Source: Zwartia vadi (GTDB lineage: Bacteria; Pseudomonadota; Gammaproteobacteria; Burkholderiales; Burkholderiaceae_B). Taken from it: a stretch of 64,000 bases of DNA. Location: contig NZ_JAUHHE010000007.1 of assembly GCF_030410375.1 (NCBI RefSeq), positions 62,001-126,000 of the forward strand, given 5' to 3'. Shown here in pieces: positions 17,543-27,156 of the stretch (its first letter is position 1; each line of letters opens with the position of its first letter). Made by a program: the position numbers and the translations under genes. Under the pieces are notes generated by a model. That model saw only the letters and a list, made by a program, of their open reading frames with translations. It made no database searches and was not told the DNA's origin.

Positions 17543-18226
17543 TCAACGTGCGGCGACCCAAAGGGCTGCTGCATCAATGGAGTCTACTATAGCATCGACA
17601 TCCAGAGTCTGCACGCTTTGGCCTTCGTTGTAGCCGTAGGGAACGGCAAGGACCGAGCAACCTGCCGCACGGGCCGATAGGGCGTCATTGATCGAGTCCC
17701 CGACTGCGCAGGTGCGGGCGGGCTGGCTTCCAAGTAGCGAGCAGGCATGCAGCATCGGGGCAGGGTGGGGCTTGCGCTCGGGGAGGGTATCACCACACAC
17801 AACGCCTTGCATAAAGCGCAATAGGCCCGTGCGCTCGAGCAGCGGCATGGTGAATTCAGTGTTTTTATTGGTCACAACCGCCATTTTCAGCCCCATGCTC
17901 TGGATGCGTTCGAGGCCGGGAATCACACCGTCGAAAATGATGGCGTTATCGCCGTTGATCTTGTGGTATTCGGCGTAGTAGATGTCGCGGCCGCGCACAA
18001 ACAGCTCTTCTGAGGCTGGCTGGCCGCCCTGGGCCTTCGCCAGGATGCGACGCATGAGGTTATCTGAGCCTTTGCCGATATAGGTCGAAATCTCTGCCTG
18101 CGGCATGGTCGGGAAGTCAAGTTCGGTCAGCATCGCGTTGACGGCGATCGCTAGGTCGGGAATGGTGTCCATGAGCGTACCGTCGAGATCCAGCAAAACG
18201 GCATCGTAGGATTTGGAAGAAGGCAT
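17543..18226 (-). CDS. gph: phosphoglycolate phosphatase (HAD superfamily)
   Basis: The 227-aa HAD hydrolase dephosphorylates 2-phosphoglycolate made during DNA repair and metabolism. Motif I is LLDLDGTLMDTIPD (nucleophile Asp), motif II is MAVVTNKN, motif III Lys is in ERKPHPAPML, and motif IV is AVGDSINDALSARAAG. The cap sits at residues 20-90. It lies 11 bases after rpe, a common pairing, and just upstream of trpL; transcripts from rpe-gph would have to pass the trp attenuator. Confidence 0.92.
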   Translation of the reverse strand: MPSSKSYDAVLLDLDGTLMDTIPDLAIAVNAMLTELDFPTMPQAEISTYIGKGSDNLMRRILAKAQGGQPASEELFVRGRDIYYAEYHKINGDNAIIFDGVIPGLERIQSMGLKMAVVTNKNTEFTMPLLERTGLLRFMQGVVCGDTLPERKPHPAPMLHACSLLGSQPARTCAVGDSINDALSARAAGCSVLAVPYGYNEGQSVQTLDVDAIVDSIDAAALWVAAR

Positions 18227-18237
18227 GTTGATCTTTA

Positions 18238-18948
18238 CTACCTTGGTTGTTGATCGGCGAGGGCGATTTGTTTGCGCATTTCCCGGATAACGTGGGCGTA
18301 GTCCGGCTGGCCAAAAATGGCCGATCCTGCGACAAAGGTATCCGCACCTGCCGCCCGGATGGCGCCAATATTATCCGCTTTGACACCGCCATCCACCTCG
18401 AGGGCAATGGGTTGGCCACCGGCGCGCAGATGCGCGTCGATCAGGGCGCGCGCCTGGCGCAGCTTGGAGAGTGTGCCTGGAATGAAGCTTTGACCACCAA
18501 AACCGGGGTTGACCGACATGAGCAGAATAATGTCGACCTTGTGCATCACGTGGGTCAGCCAGTCCAGCGGTGTGGCAGGGTTGAAAACCAGACCGGCCTG
18601 GCAGCCATGGTCGCGGATCAGCGAGAGGCTGCGATCGACGTGACGGGAGGCTTCAGGGTGAAACGTGATGACGTTGGCACCGGCCTTGGCAAACATCGGG
18701 ATGAGGCTGTCGACGGGCTCGACCATCAGATGGACATCGATCGGCACCTGGACGTGGGGGCGAATAGCCTCACAAACCATCGGGCCAATCGTCAGATTGG
18801 GAACGTAATGGTTGTCCATGACGTCAAAATGAATCCAATCCGCTCCTGCCGCCACAACATTTCTAACTTCTTCACCCAGTCGGGCGAAGTCCGCAGATAA
18901 AATACTGGGAGCAAGGCGGGCGTTCGGTAAAGTGTGAGTTTCTGGCAT
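18238..18948 (-). CDS. rpe: ribulose-phosphate 3-epimerase
   Basis: The 236-aa TIM-barrel epimerase interconverts ribulose-5-P and xylulose-5-P. Marks are [72 protein letters not shown] and [10 protein letters not shown], which hold the metal ligands and the catalytic Asp pair. Two starts are possible: 18948, chosen for length, and 18981. Neither has a clear Shine-Dalgarno site. It is the first gene of the leftward rpe-gph-trp-ung unit. Confidence 0.95.
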   Translation of the reverse strand: MPETHTLPNARLAPSILSADFARLGEEVRNVVAAGADWIHFDVMDNHYVPNLTIGPMVCEAIRPHVQVPIDVHLMVEPVDSLIPMFAKAGANVITFHPEASRHVDRSLSLIRDHGCQAGLVFNPATPLDWLTHVMHKVDIILLMSVNPGFGGQSFIPGTLSKLRQARALIDAHLRAGGQPIALEVDGGVKADNIGAIRAAGADTFVAGSAIFGQPDYAHVIREMRKQIALADQQPR

Positions 18949-19007
18949 GATTTGCGAGCACCGATTCTGGGTAACCTTCATTATTACAGTTTTCTTTGGA
19001 TGTGCTT

Positions 19008-19382
19008 GTGAAACCTTTTGAGCTCTCAGTGGTGGTCGAGCCGCATTTTGTGCCGGAACAGTCCGACCCGGGTAAACAGCAGTTTGTTTTTGCCTACAAA
19101 GTGCGCATCACCAATATCGGTGAACGTCCCGCACAGGTCATCAGTCGTCACTGGATCATCACGGATGGCGAGCGCGGCGAGCATGAGGTGCGCGGCCTCG
19201 GTGTGGTGGGACAGCAGCCCTTGCTCGGGCCGGGTGAGACGTTCGAGTACACAAGCGGCTGTCCGCTCAAGACGCCGGTCGGCACGATGCGCGGCAGTTA
19301 CCATTGCGTCGGTGAAAACGGGGTGCCATTTGAAGTGGAAATTCCGGAGTTCGTCTTGGCGATGCCCCGGACCCTACACTGA
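19008..19382 (+). CDS. apaG: ApaG domain protein
   Basis: The 124-aa fibronectin-III-like protein of the ApaG family (also called CorD) is linked in enterobacteria to Mg2+/Co2+ resistance and Ap4A; its biochemical role is unsettled. Marks are [24 protein letters not shown] (opening run), [33 protein letters not shown], and C-terminal [11 protein letters not shown] chose the GTG at 19008 because GGA sits 8 bases before it and the protein then begins with (V/M)KPFELSV as in relatives; a TTG at 18996 is the alternative. It is divergent from rpe and leads into mltA. Confidence 0.92.
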   Translation: MKPFELSVVVEPHFVPEQSDPGKQQFVFAYKVRITNIGERPAQVISRHWIITDGERGEHEVRGLGVVGQQPLLGPGETFEYTSGCPLKTPVGTMRGSYHCVGENGVPFEVEIPEFVLAMPRTLH

Positions 19383-19404
19383 TTCACCCAATTGAGATAA
19401 AACG

Positions 19405-20685
19405 ATGCAAAAAAGTGTATTTCGCCTTGCTTTAGCCACGATCGTGGTGCTGATCGCAGGCTGTTCGACCGTGTCGACTCCACCCGAGTCGACAGCCCCC
19501 GGTGTTGCAGCGCCTGATGCGCCTTTCACCGTACCCGCCATCGGTGCGTTGCCCGACAGTGCGCCGCGCAATCTGCAAGGAAAATTCGTCGCGGCGACCT
19601 GGTCCGATTTGCCGGGCTGGAACAACGATGATTTGCGTAATGTCTGGACAACGTTTGTTCGTAACTGCCGGGGTCTGATGCGTCCGACCTCGACCAATCT
19701 GGCCGGTCCCACCCGTGCGACACCCAAGGCGTGGCAGCCTGTGTGTGCCGCCGCGCTCGATCCCAAGCGCGCGCCGGCCGCCAACGATCCGCAGGCTGTG
19801 CGTCGTTTCATTCAGACCTGGTTGTCACCTTGGCGACTCCAGGCGCCCGATGGCAAACCGGCCACCAATATTGTGACCGGCTATTACGAACCCTTGGTCA
19901 AGGGGTCGCGCACCAAGGGTGGCGCGAATCAGTGGCCGCTTTATACCGTGCCAGCGGATTTGCTGACGATCGATCTGGGACGCTTGTATCCCGAGTTGGC
20001 GGGTAAGCGTGTACGAGGCAAGCTCGAAGGCAAGCGGGTGGTGCCATACGATAGCCGCGCCGCGATCGAGTCCTCCGGCCGTCGTCCGCCTGCGATCGTT
20101 TACGTGGATGATCCTGTTGATAATTTCTTTCTTCAGGTGCAGGGCTCGGGCCGTGTCCAGTTGCCTGATGGTAAAACTATCCGTGTAGCGTATGCCGATC
20201 ACAACGGCCACCCCTATGTGTCCATTGGAAAGTGGTTGGCGGATAAAGGCGAAATCCCGCTCGCGCAAACGTCCATGCAAAATATCCGAGCCTGGGCCAA
20301 ACGCAATCCCAACCGTGTCCAGGAAATGCTCAATGCCAATCCTGCGCTGGTGTTTTTCCAGGAAGAGCCCGTGACGGATCCAGAGATCGGTCCCAAGGGT
20401 GCTTATGGTATTCCTTTGATGGCGCAGCGCTCGATCGCGATCGACACCAATTTTGTGCCGCTTGGCACCCCTGTCTTTCTGGCAACGACTATGCCGTCGT
20501 CTAAAGATCCCCTCAATCGACTCGTATTTGCACAGGACACGGGCACCGCCATTCGTGGCCCCGCGCGTGCGGATTTTTATTGGGGATTCGGGGAGGCGGC
20601 AGGTAATATGGCCGGTCGTATGAAGCAGCAGGGCCAGATGTGGGTGTTGTGGCCTAAACAAGCTGGCCAGCCCTCGGCGCGCTAA
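19405..20685 (+). CDS. mltA: membrane-bound lytic murein transglycosylase A
   Basis: This 426-aa outer-membrane lipoprotein cleaves glycan strands of peptidoglycan. The lipobox is VLIAGC (Cys at about residue 20). The MltA domain shows TGYYEPLVKGSR and VDDPVDNFFLQVQGSGRVQLPDG. The C-terminal 3D-type catalytic domain has LVFAQDTGTAIRGPARADFY with the catalytic Asp, and WGFGEAAGNMAGRMKQQG. It lies 22 bases after apaG and 9 before the hydroxylase gene, so it is probably in one operon. Confidence 0.95.
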   Translation: MQKSVFRLALATIVVLIAGCSTVSTPPESTAPGVAAPDAPFTVPAIGALPDSAPRNLQGKFVAATWSDLPGWNNDDLRNVWTTFVRNCRGLMRPTSTNLAGPTRATPKAWQPVCAAALDPKRAPAANDPQAVRRFIQTWLSPWRLQAPDGKPATNIVTGYYEPLVKGSRTKGGANQWPLYTVPADLLTIDLGRLYPELAGKRVRGKLEGKRVVPYDSRAAIESSGRRPPAIVYVDDPVDNFFLQVQGSGRVQLPDGKTIRVAYADHNGHPYVSIGKWLADKGEIPLAQTSMQNIRAWAKRNPNRVQEMLNANPALVFFQEEPVTDPEIGPKGAYGIPLMAQRSIAIDTNFVPLGTPVFLATTMPSSKDPLNRLVFAQDTGTAIRGPARADFYWGFGEAAGNMAGRMKQQGQMWVLWPKQAGQPSAR

Positions 20686-20694
20686 ACGCGTCAC

Positions 20695-21888
20695 ATGACT
20701 CACCAAGATGAACACGCGTCCATGAGCACACCAATTGTTGTCTGCGGCACGGGTATTGTCGGTCTGGCGACCGCCTTGGCTTTTGCTCGTCGCGCGGAGC
20801 GGGTGACTTTGCTCGGTCCGAAGCGCAGTTTCGCGCCTGCGCTTGCTGAGGTGTTTCATGCGCGGGTCTATGCAATTTCACCCTCCAGTCAACGTTTTCT
20901 CGCGATGCTGGGCGTTTGGGACTTGCTGGACGCTAGGCGTGTGACGGCTGTCGAAGCCATGGAAATCCATGGTGATGCGGATGGTTTGTTGAATTTAAAT
21001 GCCTGGCAGACTGCTCAAACAGAGCTTGCCTGGATTGTCGAGTCGCTTGAGCTCGAGCGCGTGCTGACGCAGGCGGTACAAATGTTCGGGATCCCTTGGG
21101 TGCCTGAAAAATTTGCCTCCTACACCCCTGGATGCATCACGACAGAGTCGGGGACTTCGCTCCATGCAGAATTGTTTGTCGCAGCCGATGGCGCGCAGTC
21201 TGCGCTGCGTGCAGCTGCGGGTGTCCCTGTGACGGTCCGTCCCTATGGTGCGACGGGTCTGGTTGCGCATTTCAATACGCAGCTTCCTCATCAGGGGACG
21301 GCGTTGCAGTGGTTTACGCCGGAGGGTGTCTTGGCGTTATTGCCAATGCCAACAACTTCAGAGGGGCCGCAGGTCTCGATGGTGTGGTCAGCAAAGGAAA
21401 CGCTGGCCAACGAAATACTGGCGATGCCGGCTCAGGATCAGGCTCAATACTTGAGCACGAGGCTCAACGAAATGACGGCCTCCCGGTTGGGTACGTTAAA
21501 GATGCGAAGCGCGTTACATGGTTTTCCACTGAGTTTGAATGAGTCGCCGCTGGTGTCTGAGGGCTTGGTGTTGGTGGGTGATGCTGCGCATCGTCTGCAT
21601 CCGCTGGCTGGTCAGGGATTGAATCTCGGTTTGGGGGATGTCGAGGCGCTCGTTGATTCCATCGCCAGTCGCGAAAAGTTTCGAAGCCCAGGTGATCCCA
21701 TGTTACTCAGGCGTTATCGCCGCGCGCGTGCGGAGCCTGTGTTGGCCATGCGGCTTGTGACGGATGGGTTGTTTAGATTGTTTGATGCGCAGCAAGCGCC
21801 CGTGGCGTGGTTGCGTAATGTCGGGATGAATGTGGTTGAAAAACTCCCGTTTATCAAGCGCCAGTTAATTGAAGGTGCCTCTCGTTAG
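20695..21888 (+). CDS. FAD-dependent hydroxylase, UbiH/UbiF/COQ6 family
   Basis: The 397-aa flavoprotein has a class A monooxygenase architecture. FAD binding is VVCGTGIVGLATALAFARR at residues 14-32, followed by VAADGAQSALRAAAG (DG motif), then LVGDAAHRLHPLAGQGLNLG (GD motif). This family hydroxylates the ubiquinone ring at different carbons; which position cannot be read here. An alternative start at 20722 would drop nine residues; neither start has a good ribosome site. It is followed 8 bases later by the dsbC-like gene. Confidence 0.9.
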   Translation: MTHQDEHASMSTPIVVCGTGIVGLATALAFARRAERVTLLGPKRSFAPALAEVFHARVYAISPSSQRFLAMLGVWDLLDARRVTAVEAMEIHGDADGLLNLNAWQTAQTELAWIVESLELERVLTQAVQMFGIPWVPEKFASYTPGCITTESGTSLHAELFVAADGAQSALRAAAGVPVTVRPYGATGLVAHFNTQLPHQGTALQWFTPEGVLALLPMPTTSEGPQVSMVWSAKETLANEILAMPAQDQAQYLSTRLNEMTASRLGTLKMRSALHGFPLSLNESPLVSEGLVLVGDAAHRLHPLAGQGLNLGLGDVEALVDSIASREKFRSPGDPMLLRRYRRARAEPVLAMRLVTDGLFRLFDAQQAPVAWLRNVGMNVVEKLPFIKRQLIEGASR

Positions 21889-21896
21889 GAGTTGTG

Positions 21897-22649
21897 ATGT
21901 TTCAACGTGTGTGTGTAGGTTTGTCTATTTGGTGTGCGGCGATGTTGAGTGCGCCAGTCTTTGCGCAAGGACAGGGGACACCAACCGCTGGTGCGAAAGC
22001 TGCATCGGCGACCACGGATGCCAAGTCGCAGGCAGTACAAAAGTTGTTCTCGCAACGCTTTGATAATCCGGCGATCACGGCGGTGCGCCCGACGCCCTAT
22101 GGCTTGTACGAGGTGCAGCTGGGCCCCGATCTGGTGTACACCGATGAAAACGTCACCTTCGTATTTGATGGCACGTTGATCGATGCTAAAACACGTCAAG
22201 ACTTTACGCGCGAGCGCTTGGATGCGATTTCGCGTGTGCCGTTCGATGAGCTGCCGCTGGAGCTGGCCATGAAACAGGTCAAGGGCGATGGTTCACGCAA
22301 GCTGGCCATTTTCGAAGATCCCAATTGTGGCTATTGCAAGATATTGCGCAAAGCACTGGGCGATATCGACAACCTGACGGTTTACACCTTTCCTTATCCT
22401 ATCCTCTCTCCCGATTCGACTCAAAAGGTGCGTAACACCTGGTGCGCGAAGGATCGTGCCGCGACTTGGGATGCCTGGATGCTCAAGGGTGTCGTGCCAC
22501 CCAAAGCTGATTGTGATGTGCCGATTGACCAAATGCTTGCCCTGGGTAAAAAGCTGATGGTACGCGGGACGCCCGCTTTGTTTTTTGCCGATGGCAGCCG
22601 TGTGGGTGGCGCGATTCCCAAAGACGAACTTGAAAAGCGTTTGAAGTAA
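21897..22649 (+). CDS. dsbC: thiol:disulfide interchange protein, DsbC family
   Basis: This is a 250-aa periplasmic disulfide isomerase. A signal peptide ends near PVFAQ. A dimerisation domain with LYEVQLGPDLVYTDENV follows, then a thioredoxin fold with the active site FEDPNCGYCKILRKAL. A cis-Pro is in VRGTPALFFADG, and there is an additional Cys pair around TWCAKD/ADCDVP, as in DsbC. AGGAG sits 6 bases before the ATG at 21897. It ends the apaG-mltA-hydroxylase-dsbC run; 56 AT-rich bases follow. Confidence 0.93.
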   Translation: MFQRVCVGLSIWCAAMLSAPVFAQGQGTPTAGAKAASATTDAKSQAVQKLFSQRFDNPAITAVRPTPYGLYEVQLGPDLVYTDENVTFVFDGTLIDAKTRQDFTRERLDAISRVPFDELPLELAMKQVKGDGSRKLAIFEDPNCGYCKILRKALGDIDNLTVYTFPYPILSPDSTQKVRNTWCAKDRAATWDAWMLKGVVPPKADCDVPIDQMLALGKKLMVRGTPALFFADGSRVGGAIPKDELEKRLK

Positions 22650-22705
22650 TTAATACCATTTAATTTAAATAAGCAATTAAAGTAAAAAATCAAAAGGAGA
22701 TTTTC

Positions 22706-23653
22706 ATGCGTATTGCCGTTCTCGATGATTATTTAAAAGTGGCGAAGGGTATGGCCAATTGGGATTCACTTAAGGCCGAGATCACTTTTTTCAATGAATT
22801 TATCCAGCCCGACAAGCTGGCCGCAACCCTTGCGCCTTTTGATGTCGTGGTCGCCATGCGTGAACGTTCGGCATTCCCCGCGTCTGTCATCGAAGCTATG
22901 CCCAATCTCAAGCTCCTGGTGACAACGGGTTTACGTAACAACTCGATTGATCTCGACGCCTGTCGCAAACGCGGTGTGGTTGTGTCGGGCTCGCCTGGCG
23001 ATCCAGTGAGTACCGGCGCAACGGCTGAACTCTCCTGGGCATTGTTGTTGGCGTTATTTAAAAAGATCCCCCAAGAAGACGCGAACATGAGAAAAGGCCT
23101 TTGGCAGACTTCAATGCCACCTACGATCAGGGGCAAGCGACTTGGGTTGTTGGGTGTCGGCAATCTTGGCAAGCAAGTCGCGCGCGTGGGTACCGCTTTT
23201 GGTATGGATGTCGTGGCCTGGAGTCCGAATCTGACTGCTGAACGCGCCGAGGAGGCGGGCGTCAAACTCGTCAGTAAAGAGGAGTTGTTCAAGACTTCCG
23301 ATGCGATCAGCATTCACATTGTCCTGAGCGATCGTACGCGTGGCATTGTCGATGCGGCATGCATTCAGTCGATGAAGCCCACCGCCTATCTGGTCAACAC
23401 ATCGCGTGCGGGTCTTGTTGATTTGGATGCGCTTAAAAAAGCGCTTGAGCAAGGCAAGATTGGCGGTGCGGGATTGGACGTGTATGAGTCCGAGCCAGTG
23501 TTGGCCAATGACCCCTGGCGTCAAGTGCCGCGCACGGTCTTGACACCCCATCTTGGTTACGCAACGCCTGAAAACTTTGGCGTGTTCTACAAAAATGTCG
23601 TGGCCAACATTGAAGCGTTTGCCGCAGGCACACCGACAAGAGTACTGACCTGA
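22706..23653 (+). CDS. D-2-hydroxyacid dehydrogenase family protein
   Basis: The 315-aa NAD-dependent enzyme is related to phosphoglycerate dehydrogenase and other 2-hydroxyacid dehydrogenases. The NAD site is LGLLGVGNLGKQVARVG. The catalytic Arg is in LVNTSRAGLVD, the Glu is in VYESEPV, and the His is in TPHLGYAT. The substrate is unknown. AAGGAG precedes the ATG. The stop overlaps the next start (TGATG), coupling it to an AI-2E-family permease. Confidence 0.92.
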   Translation: MRIAVLDDYLKVAKGMANWDSLKAEITFFNEFIQPDKLAATLAPFDVVVAMRERSAFPASVIEAMPNLKLLVTTGLRNNSIDLDACRKRGVVVSGSPGDPVSTGATAELSWALLLALFKKIPQEDANMRKGLWQTSMPPTIRGKRLGLLGVGNLGKQVARVGTAFGMDVVAWSPNLTAERAEEAGVKLVSKEELFKTSDAISIHIVLSDRTRGIVDAACIQSMKPTAYLVNTSRAGLVDLDALKKALEQGKIGGAGLDVYESEPVLANDPWRQVPRTVLTPHLGYATPENFGVFYKNVVANIEAFAAGTPTRVLT

Positions 23654-24726
23654 TGCAGCCCGTATTGCCGGTCCATATTGTTGCGCGCATTCTGCTGGTT
23701 TTATTACTGGCAGCGGGCGTTTATTTTTTCAGTGGCTTTGTGGTGCCGGTGCTGGCAGCCCTCATTGTGGGGTTTGCCAGTTGGCCAATTTATTCTCGAT
23801 GGGTCAGTGTCTGTGGAGGTCGCACTACGCTGGCCGCGAGCGGTGCGCTGATTTTTATCACGCTGGTATTGATTATTCCGCTGTCCGCCGCACTCTACTA
23901 CGCCTTCACCGAAGTGAGCCATTTGCTCGCCTGGTTGATTCATGCCAACAAAGAAGGTGTCAGTGCCCCCGCTTGGATTACTGCGCTGCCTCTGGTGGGC
24001 GAACGACTGGGCGGCTACTGGGACGAATATCTCGGACAACCCCATGCCATGGGCAGCATGATCGAAATGGTTAGCGGGCAGCACATTGGCAATATTTATC
24101 GCCTGATTTTGTCGACCACAGGCGATGTGTTTCACATTTTGTTGACGTTGCTATTCATGCTGATCACCTTGCTGTTTGTCTACAAAGACGGGCACCGCAT
24201 GGTGGCGCAGTTGGATGTGCTCGGTGAGCGCATATTGCCGCTGCGGTGGCACCGTCTGTCGCGTGTGATTCCCGCCACAACCAGCGCCACGGTCACGGGC
24301 ATGGGTTTGATTGCAATCGGCGAGGGTGTAGTCCTTGGCGTCGCGTATTGGGTTGCGGGTGTGCCTTCGCCCGTATTGCTTGGGGTCATCACGGCTGTCA
24401 TGGCGATGATTCCGGGTGGCGCCCCGCTTTCCTTTACGCTTGTCTCGCTCTACCTGGTTGGTTCTGGCGAGCCTTTGACGGGCGCTGCGTTGTTCGCCTG
24501 GGGATCGATTGAATTATTTATCGTGGACAAGACCCTAAGGCCTCGACTGGTTGGCGGACCTGTCAAACTTCCCTTTTTACCGACTTTTTTCGGATTGGTC
24601 GGGGGCGTGACGACGATGGGTTTTGTCGGTCTTTTTATCGGACCCGTGCTGATGGCACTGATCGTCGCCCTGTGGCGGGAGTGGGTGCTTGAAGTACAGA
24701 CAAGTGCCGAACAACCGCCTAGCTGA
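23653..24726 (+). CDS. AI-2E family transporter (PerM/YdiK-like)
   Basis: The 357-aa inner-membrane protein has about seven to eight membrane helices. The C-terminal half has the family pattern GVLLGVITAVMAMIPGG-like (PVLLGVITAVMAMIPGGAPL), KTLRPRLVGGPVKLP, and VGGVTTMGFVGLFIGPVLMAL. Members export or exchange small solutes; the AI-2 link rests on one paralogue (TqsA). It overlaps the dehydrogenase stop by one base, and its 3' end overlaps the convergent response regulator by 8 bases. Confidence 0.9.
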   Translation: MQPVLPVHIVARILLVLLLAAGVYFFSGFVVPVLAALIVGFASWPIYSRWVSVCGGRTTLAASGALIFITLVLIIPLSAALYYAFTEVSHLLAWLIHANKEGVSAPAWITALPLVGERLGGYWDEYLGQPHAMGSMIEMVSGQHIGNIYRLILSTTGDVFHILLTLLFMLITLLFVYKDGHRMVAQLDVLGERILPLRWHRLSRVIPATTSATVTGMGLIAIGEGVVLGVAYWVAGVPSPVLLGVITAVMAMIPGGAPLSFTLVSLYLVGSGEPLTGAALFAWGSIELFIVDKTLRPRLVGGPVKLPFLPTFFGLVGGVTTMGFVGLFIGPVLMALIVALWREWVLEVQTSAEQPPS

Positions 24727-25369
24727 CAGCCTTGTTTGTCGACAACAGGTCGGTGCCCTCGAACATGGCGATCAAGTCACTCAAAGATTTAGCCTGCATC
24801 TTGCCGAGCACGCGCGCGCGGTGAAGTTTGATGGTGGCGGCTGCAGAGCCGCTGCTTTCGGCGATTTCCTTGTTGGAGCGGCCTGAAATGATATCGCGGC
24901 AGACTTCTTTTTCGCGAGGCGTCAACAGCGCGTAGCGTTGCTGGATATTCAAGGAGCGCAGCAGCAAGGCGTGCTGCTCGGCGTCTTTGGCCAGTCCGCT
25001 ATTGACTGCGCGCAGCAGAGATTCCATCGAAAATGGTTTGAGCAGAAAATCTGCCGCACCCTGTTTCATCGCCCGGACGATTTGGGCTGGCAGGCTTTCA
25101 CCGCTGATAAAAATGATGGGCGTACGCCATTTGTTAGCCAGCAACTCGGCCTGGACTTCGACGCCAGATTTTCCGGGCATACGCATGTCGAGCAGGACAA
25201 CCGCCGGGGAGACCGGCATAGCGCTTCTGAGAAAATCATCCGGAGCCTCGTAGACGCTGACTGAATATCCCAGGCGTTCAAGTGTGCCTGTCAGGGCACG
25301 TCGGATGGACGCGTCATCATCAATTAAGTAGATGTGACCTAAGCTTGCCTGATCGCTGGAAGTATCCAC
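24719..25369 (-). CDS. response regulator, FixJ/LuxR type, orphan
   Basis: This 216-aa two-domain regulator has a receiver with acidic pocket YLIDDDAS, phospho-acceptor Asp in VVLLDMRMPGKSG, FISGES (Thr/Ser switch) and LLKPFS (Lys). A LuxR-type helix-turn-helix follows: LTPREKEVCRDIISGRSNKEIAE, then KLHRARVLGKMQAKSLSDLI. No histidine kinase adjoins it. A kinase without a partner lies at 47223-48599, but a link is only a guess. The promoter region (25370-25580) is AT-rich. Confidence 0.92.
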   Translation of the reverse strand: MDTSSDQASLGHIYLIDDDASIRRALTGTLERLGYSVSVYEAPDDFLRSAMPVSPAVVLLDMRMPGKSGVEVQAELLANKWRTPIIFISGESLPAQIVRAMKQGAADFLLKPFSMESLLRAVNSGLAKDAEQHALLLRSLNIQQRYALLTPREKEVCRDIISGRSNKEIAESSGSAAATIKLHRARVLGKMQAKSLSDLIAMFEGTDLLSTNKAVS

Positions 25370-25548
25370 GCTGCACCGAATAATTATTGTGATGACTCTA
25401 AGGGGAACGTGAGGCGATTATTTTTGAATGATTCGCCGACGAATCCGTTTGCTTACATATTGCTGCTGAACATTACAAAACTTTTCAAGTCGTGCATATA
25501 CGCTAATCGGAGTAAGCAATATCTTTTTGCTCAAAAAGTAAGTCTTAG

Positions 25549-25582
25549 GATGTCGTGTGAGGTATTCCGTACGACATCTTTT
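25549..25582. terminator. hairpin terminator beside the PhoD-like gene
   Basis: GATGTCGT (25549-25556) pairs with ACGACATC (25571-25578) around a 14-base loop, followed by TTTT on the plus strand. It overlaps the 3' end of the leftward PhoD-like gene (stop at 25581). It could end the PhoD transcript or shield the regulator's upstream region. Confidence 0.5.
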
Positions 25583-27143
25583 AAAGAGTCTGGACCATTG
25601 AGCGTCCAGCGTTTACGCCAAAGCGGGCGAGTGTCATCACCTCCGAGTCAGGGTCTCGGATATTTTTGACCGCGCGCAGCGTGGTGGTGAGTGTGTGTTG
25701 CGTAACATCCACAACGCCATAGCCCCGATACTGGGCATTGGCAAAAATAAAATAAGGGCTGTTAGTCAGGATTTTTGCCACTTCGGCTTCTGTGGCGCGG
25801 TTGCGTGAGCTGATGCTGGTGCCACAAAACTCTACTGCGACAGCCGGGCTCTCGTGCCGAGCATAGTCAGACAAGATATGTCCCACCCAGTTTTGATGGA
25901 CATCCCCGCCCAAAACAACCGGGTTTTTCAAACGGGTGACGCGGATGGAGTCAATGAGTCGCTGTCGGGCAGCTGGATAACCATCCCAGCCGTCATTCCA
26001 GATATTGGGCATTGAGCTTCCCATGCTGCGCGGCCCAATCAGGCTTTGCTGACCGATGAGGTTCCACTGGGTTTCGCTACGTTCGAATTGGCGCTTGAGC
26101 CATCCCTCTTGTTGTTCACCCAACAGCGTCCGGTATTCCTGGCCGATTAGTTCGCAACGCTCGGGGTTGATACGTCCACCGCCGGGACGATCGCCGGGAG
26201 TGCATGCTTGCCTGTGGCGGTACTGACGGTTGTCCAGGTTGTAAAGGGTCGCGAGTTGACCAAACTTGACGCTACCAAAGACCTGCACCTGATCGCTCTC
26301 TCGCTTCAGCAGTCGGGCGAAATCGGCATAGCGGACAGGCATATTTTCATAAAAAGCCTGATAGGCGGATCTCCTGCGTGCAGCGAAGTCAGGAATCGGT
26401 GCGCCTGAGAATCCGGCGTGCAATTCCGCGTAGTCGTTCTGGACCTCGTGGTCATCCCAGGTCACAATCCAGGGGCATGCGGCATGCATGGCTTGTAGAT
26501 GGGGGTCGGATTTATGCAGCGCATAGCGTGCGCGGTAATCATCCAGAGTGAGGACCCAGCCGCCGGTGGTCTGTCTGACGTCGCGCGACGCGGACGCGGG
26601 ATACTCGTAAATGTAGTCACCCAGAAACATCACGACATCGAGATTTTGTTCTCTCATGTCCCGATAAGCAGAGTAGAAGCCATCTCCCCAACGCTGGCAA
26701 GAAGCATAGGCTACGCGCAGGCGCGAAGCGGCTTGTCCGGGGGCAGGAAAGGTGCGTGTCTGTCCGACAGGACTCGTGGCATCGCCCGCGATGAAACGAT
26801 AAAAGTATGAACGGGCGGGTAACAGTCCGGTGACCTCGGCGTGCAGGGAATGACCGAGTGCGGGTAAGGCTGTCAGTTCACCTTGCTGAACGATTTGCGT
26901 GAATCGCGCGTCATGCGCAAGCTGCCAAGTGACAGGCACCTGTGCATGTGTTCTGCCAGTTTGAGCCAGCGCTTCGGGCCCAAGCCGCGTCCACAACACC
27001 ATTGAGTTGCTGGTGGGCGAGCCGCTCGCTACACCCAGACTAAAGGGATCGCTCGACCAGTTGAAGCGACCCCAGCCAGTTTTGGGCAGGCCGATTAAGG
27101 CCGCCGAAGCGACGGTGATGCCGAGTAGTTGGCGACGTCGCAT
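25581..27143 (-). CDS. PhoD-like alkaline phosphatase, Tat-exported
   Basis: The 520-aa metallophosphatase has a twin-arginine signal at the start (RRRQLLGITVASAALIG) from the ATG at 27143. The PhoD N-domain begins FSLGVASGSPTSNSMVLWTRL. Metal and substrate motifs are ASCQRWGDGFYSAYRDM, MFLGDYIYEY, IVTWDDHEVQNDYA, LGGDVHQNW, and VEFCGTSISSR. Family members are Ca2+/Fe3+-dependent phosphodi/monoesterases. The frame is open upstream of 27143, but that part lacks signal-peptide character and overlaps the preceding gene. The start is 13 bases after the UPF0114 stop. Confidence 0.9.
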   Translation of the reverse strand: MRRRQLLGITVASAALIGLPKTGWGRFNWSSDPFSLGVASGSPTSNSMVLWTRLGPEALAQTGRTHAQVPVTWQLAHDARFTQIVQQGELTALPALGHSLHAEVTGLLPARSYFYRFIAGDATSPVGQTRTFPAPGQAASRLRVAYASCQRWGDGFYSAYRDMREQNLDVVMFLGDYIYEYPASASRDVRQTTGGWVLTLDDYRARYALHKSDPHLQAMHAACPWIVTWDDHEVQNDYAELHAGFSGAPIPDFAARRRSAYQAFYENMPVRYADFARLLKRESDQVQVFGSVKFGQLATLYNLDNRQYRHRQACTPGDRPGGGRINPERCELIGQEYRTLLGEQQEGWLKRQFERSETQWNLIGQQSLIGPRSMGSSMPNIWNDGWDGYPAARQRLIDSIRVTRLKNPVVLGGDVHQNWVGHILSDYARHESPAVAVEFCGTSISSRNRATEAEVAKILTNSPYFIFANAQYRGYGVVDVTQHTLTTTLRAVKNIRDPDSEVMTLARFGVNAGRSMVQTL

Positions 27144-27156
27144 GTGTGAGAGGGCG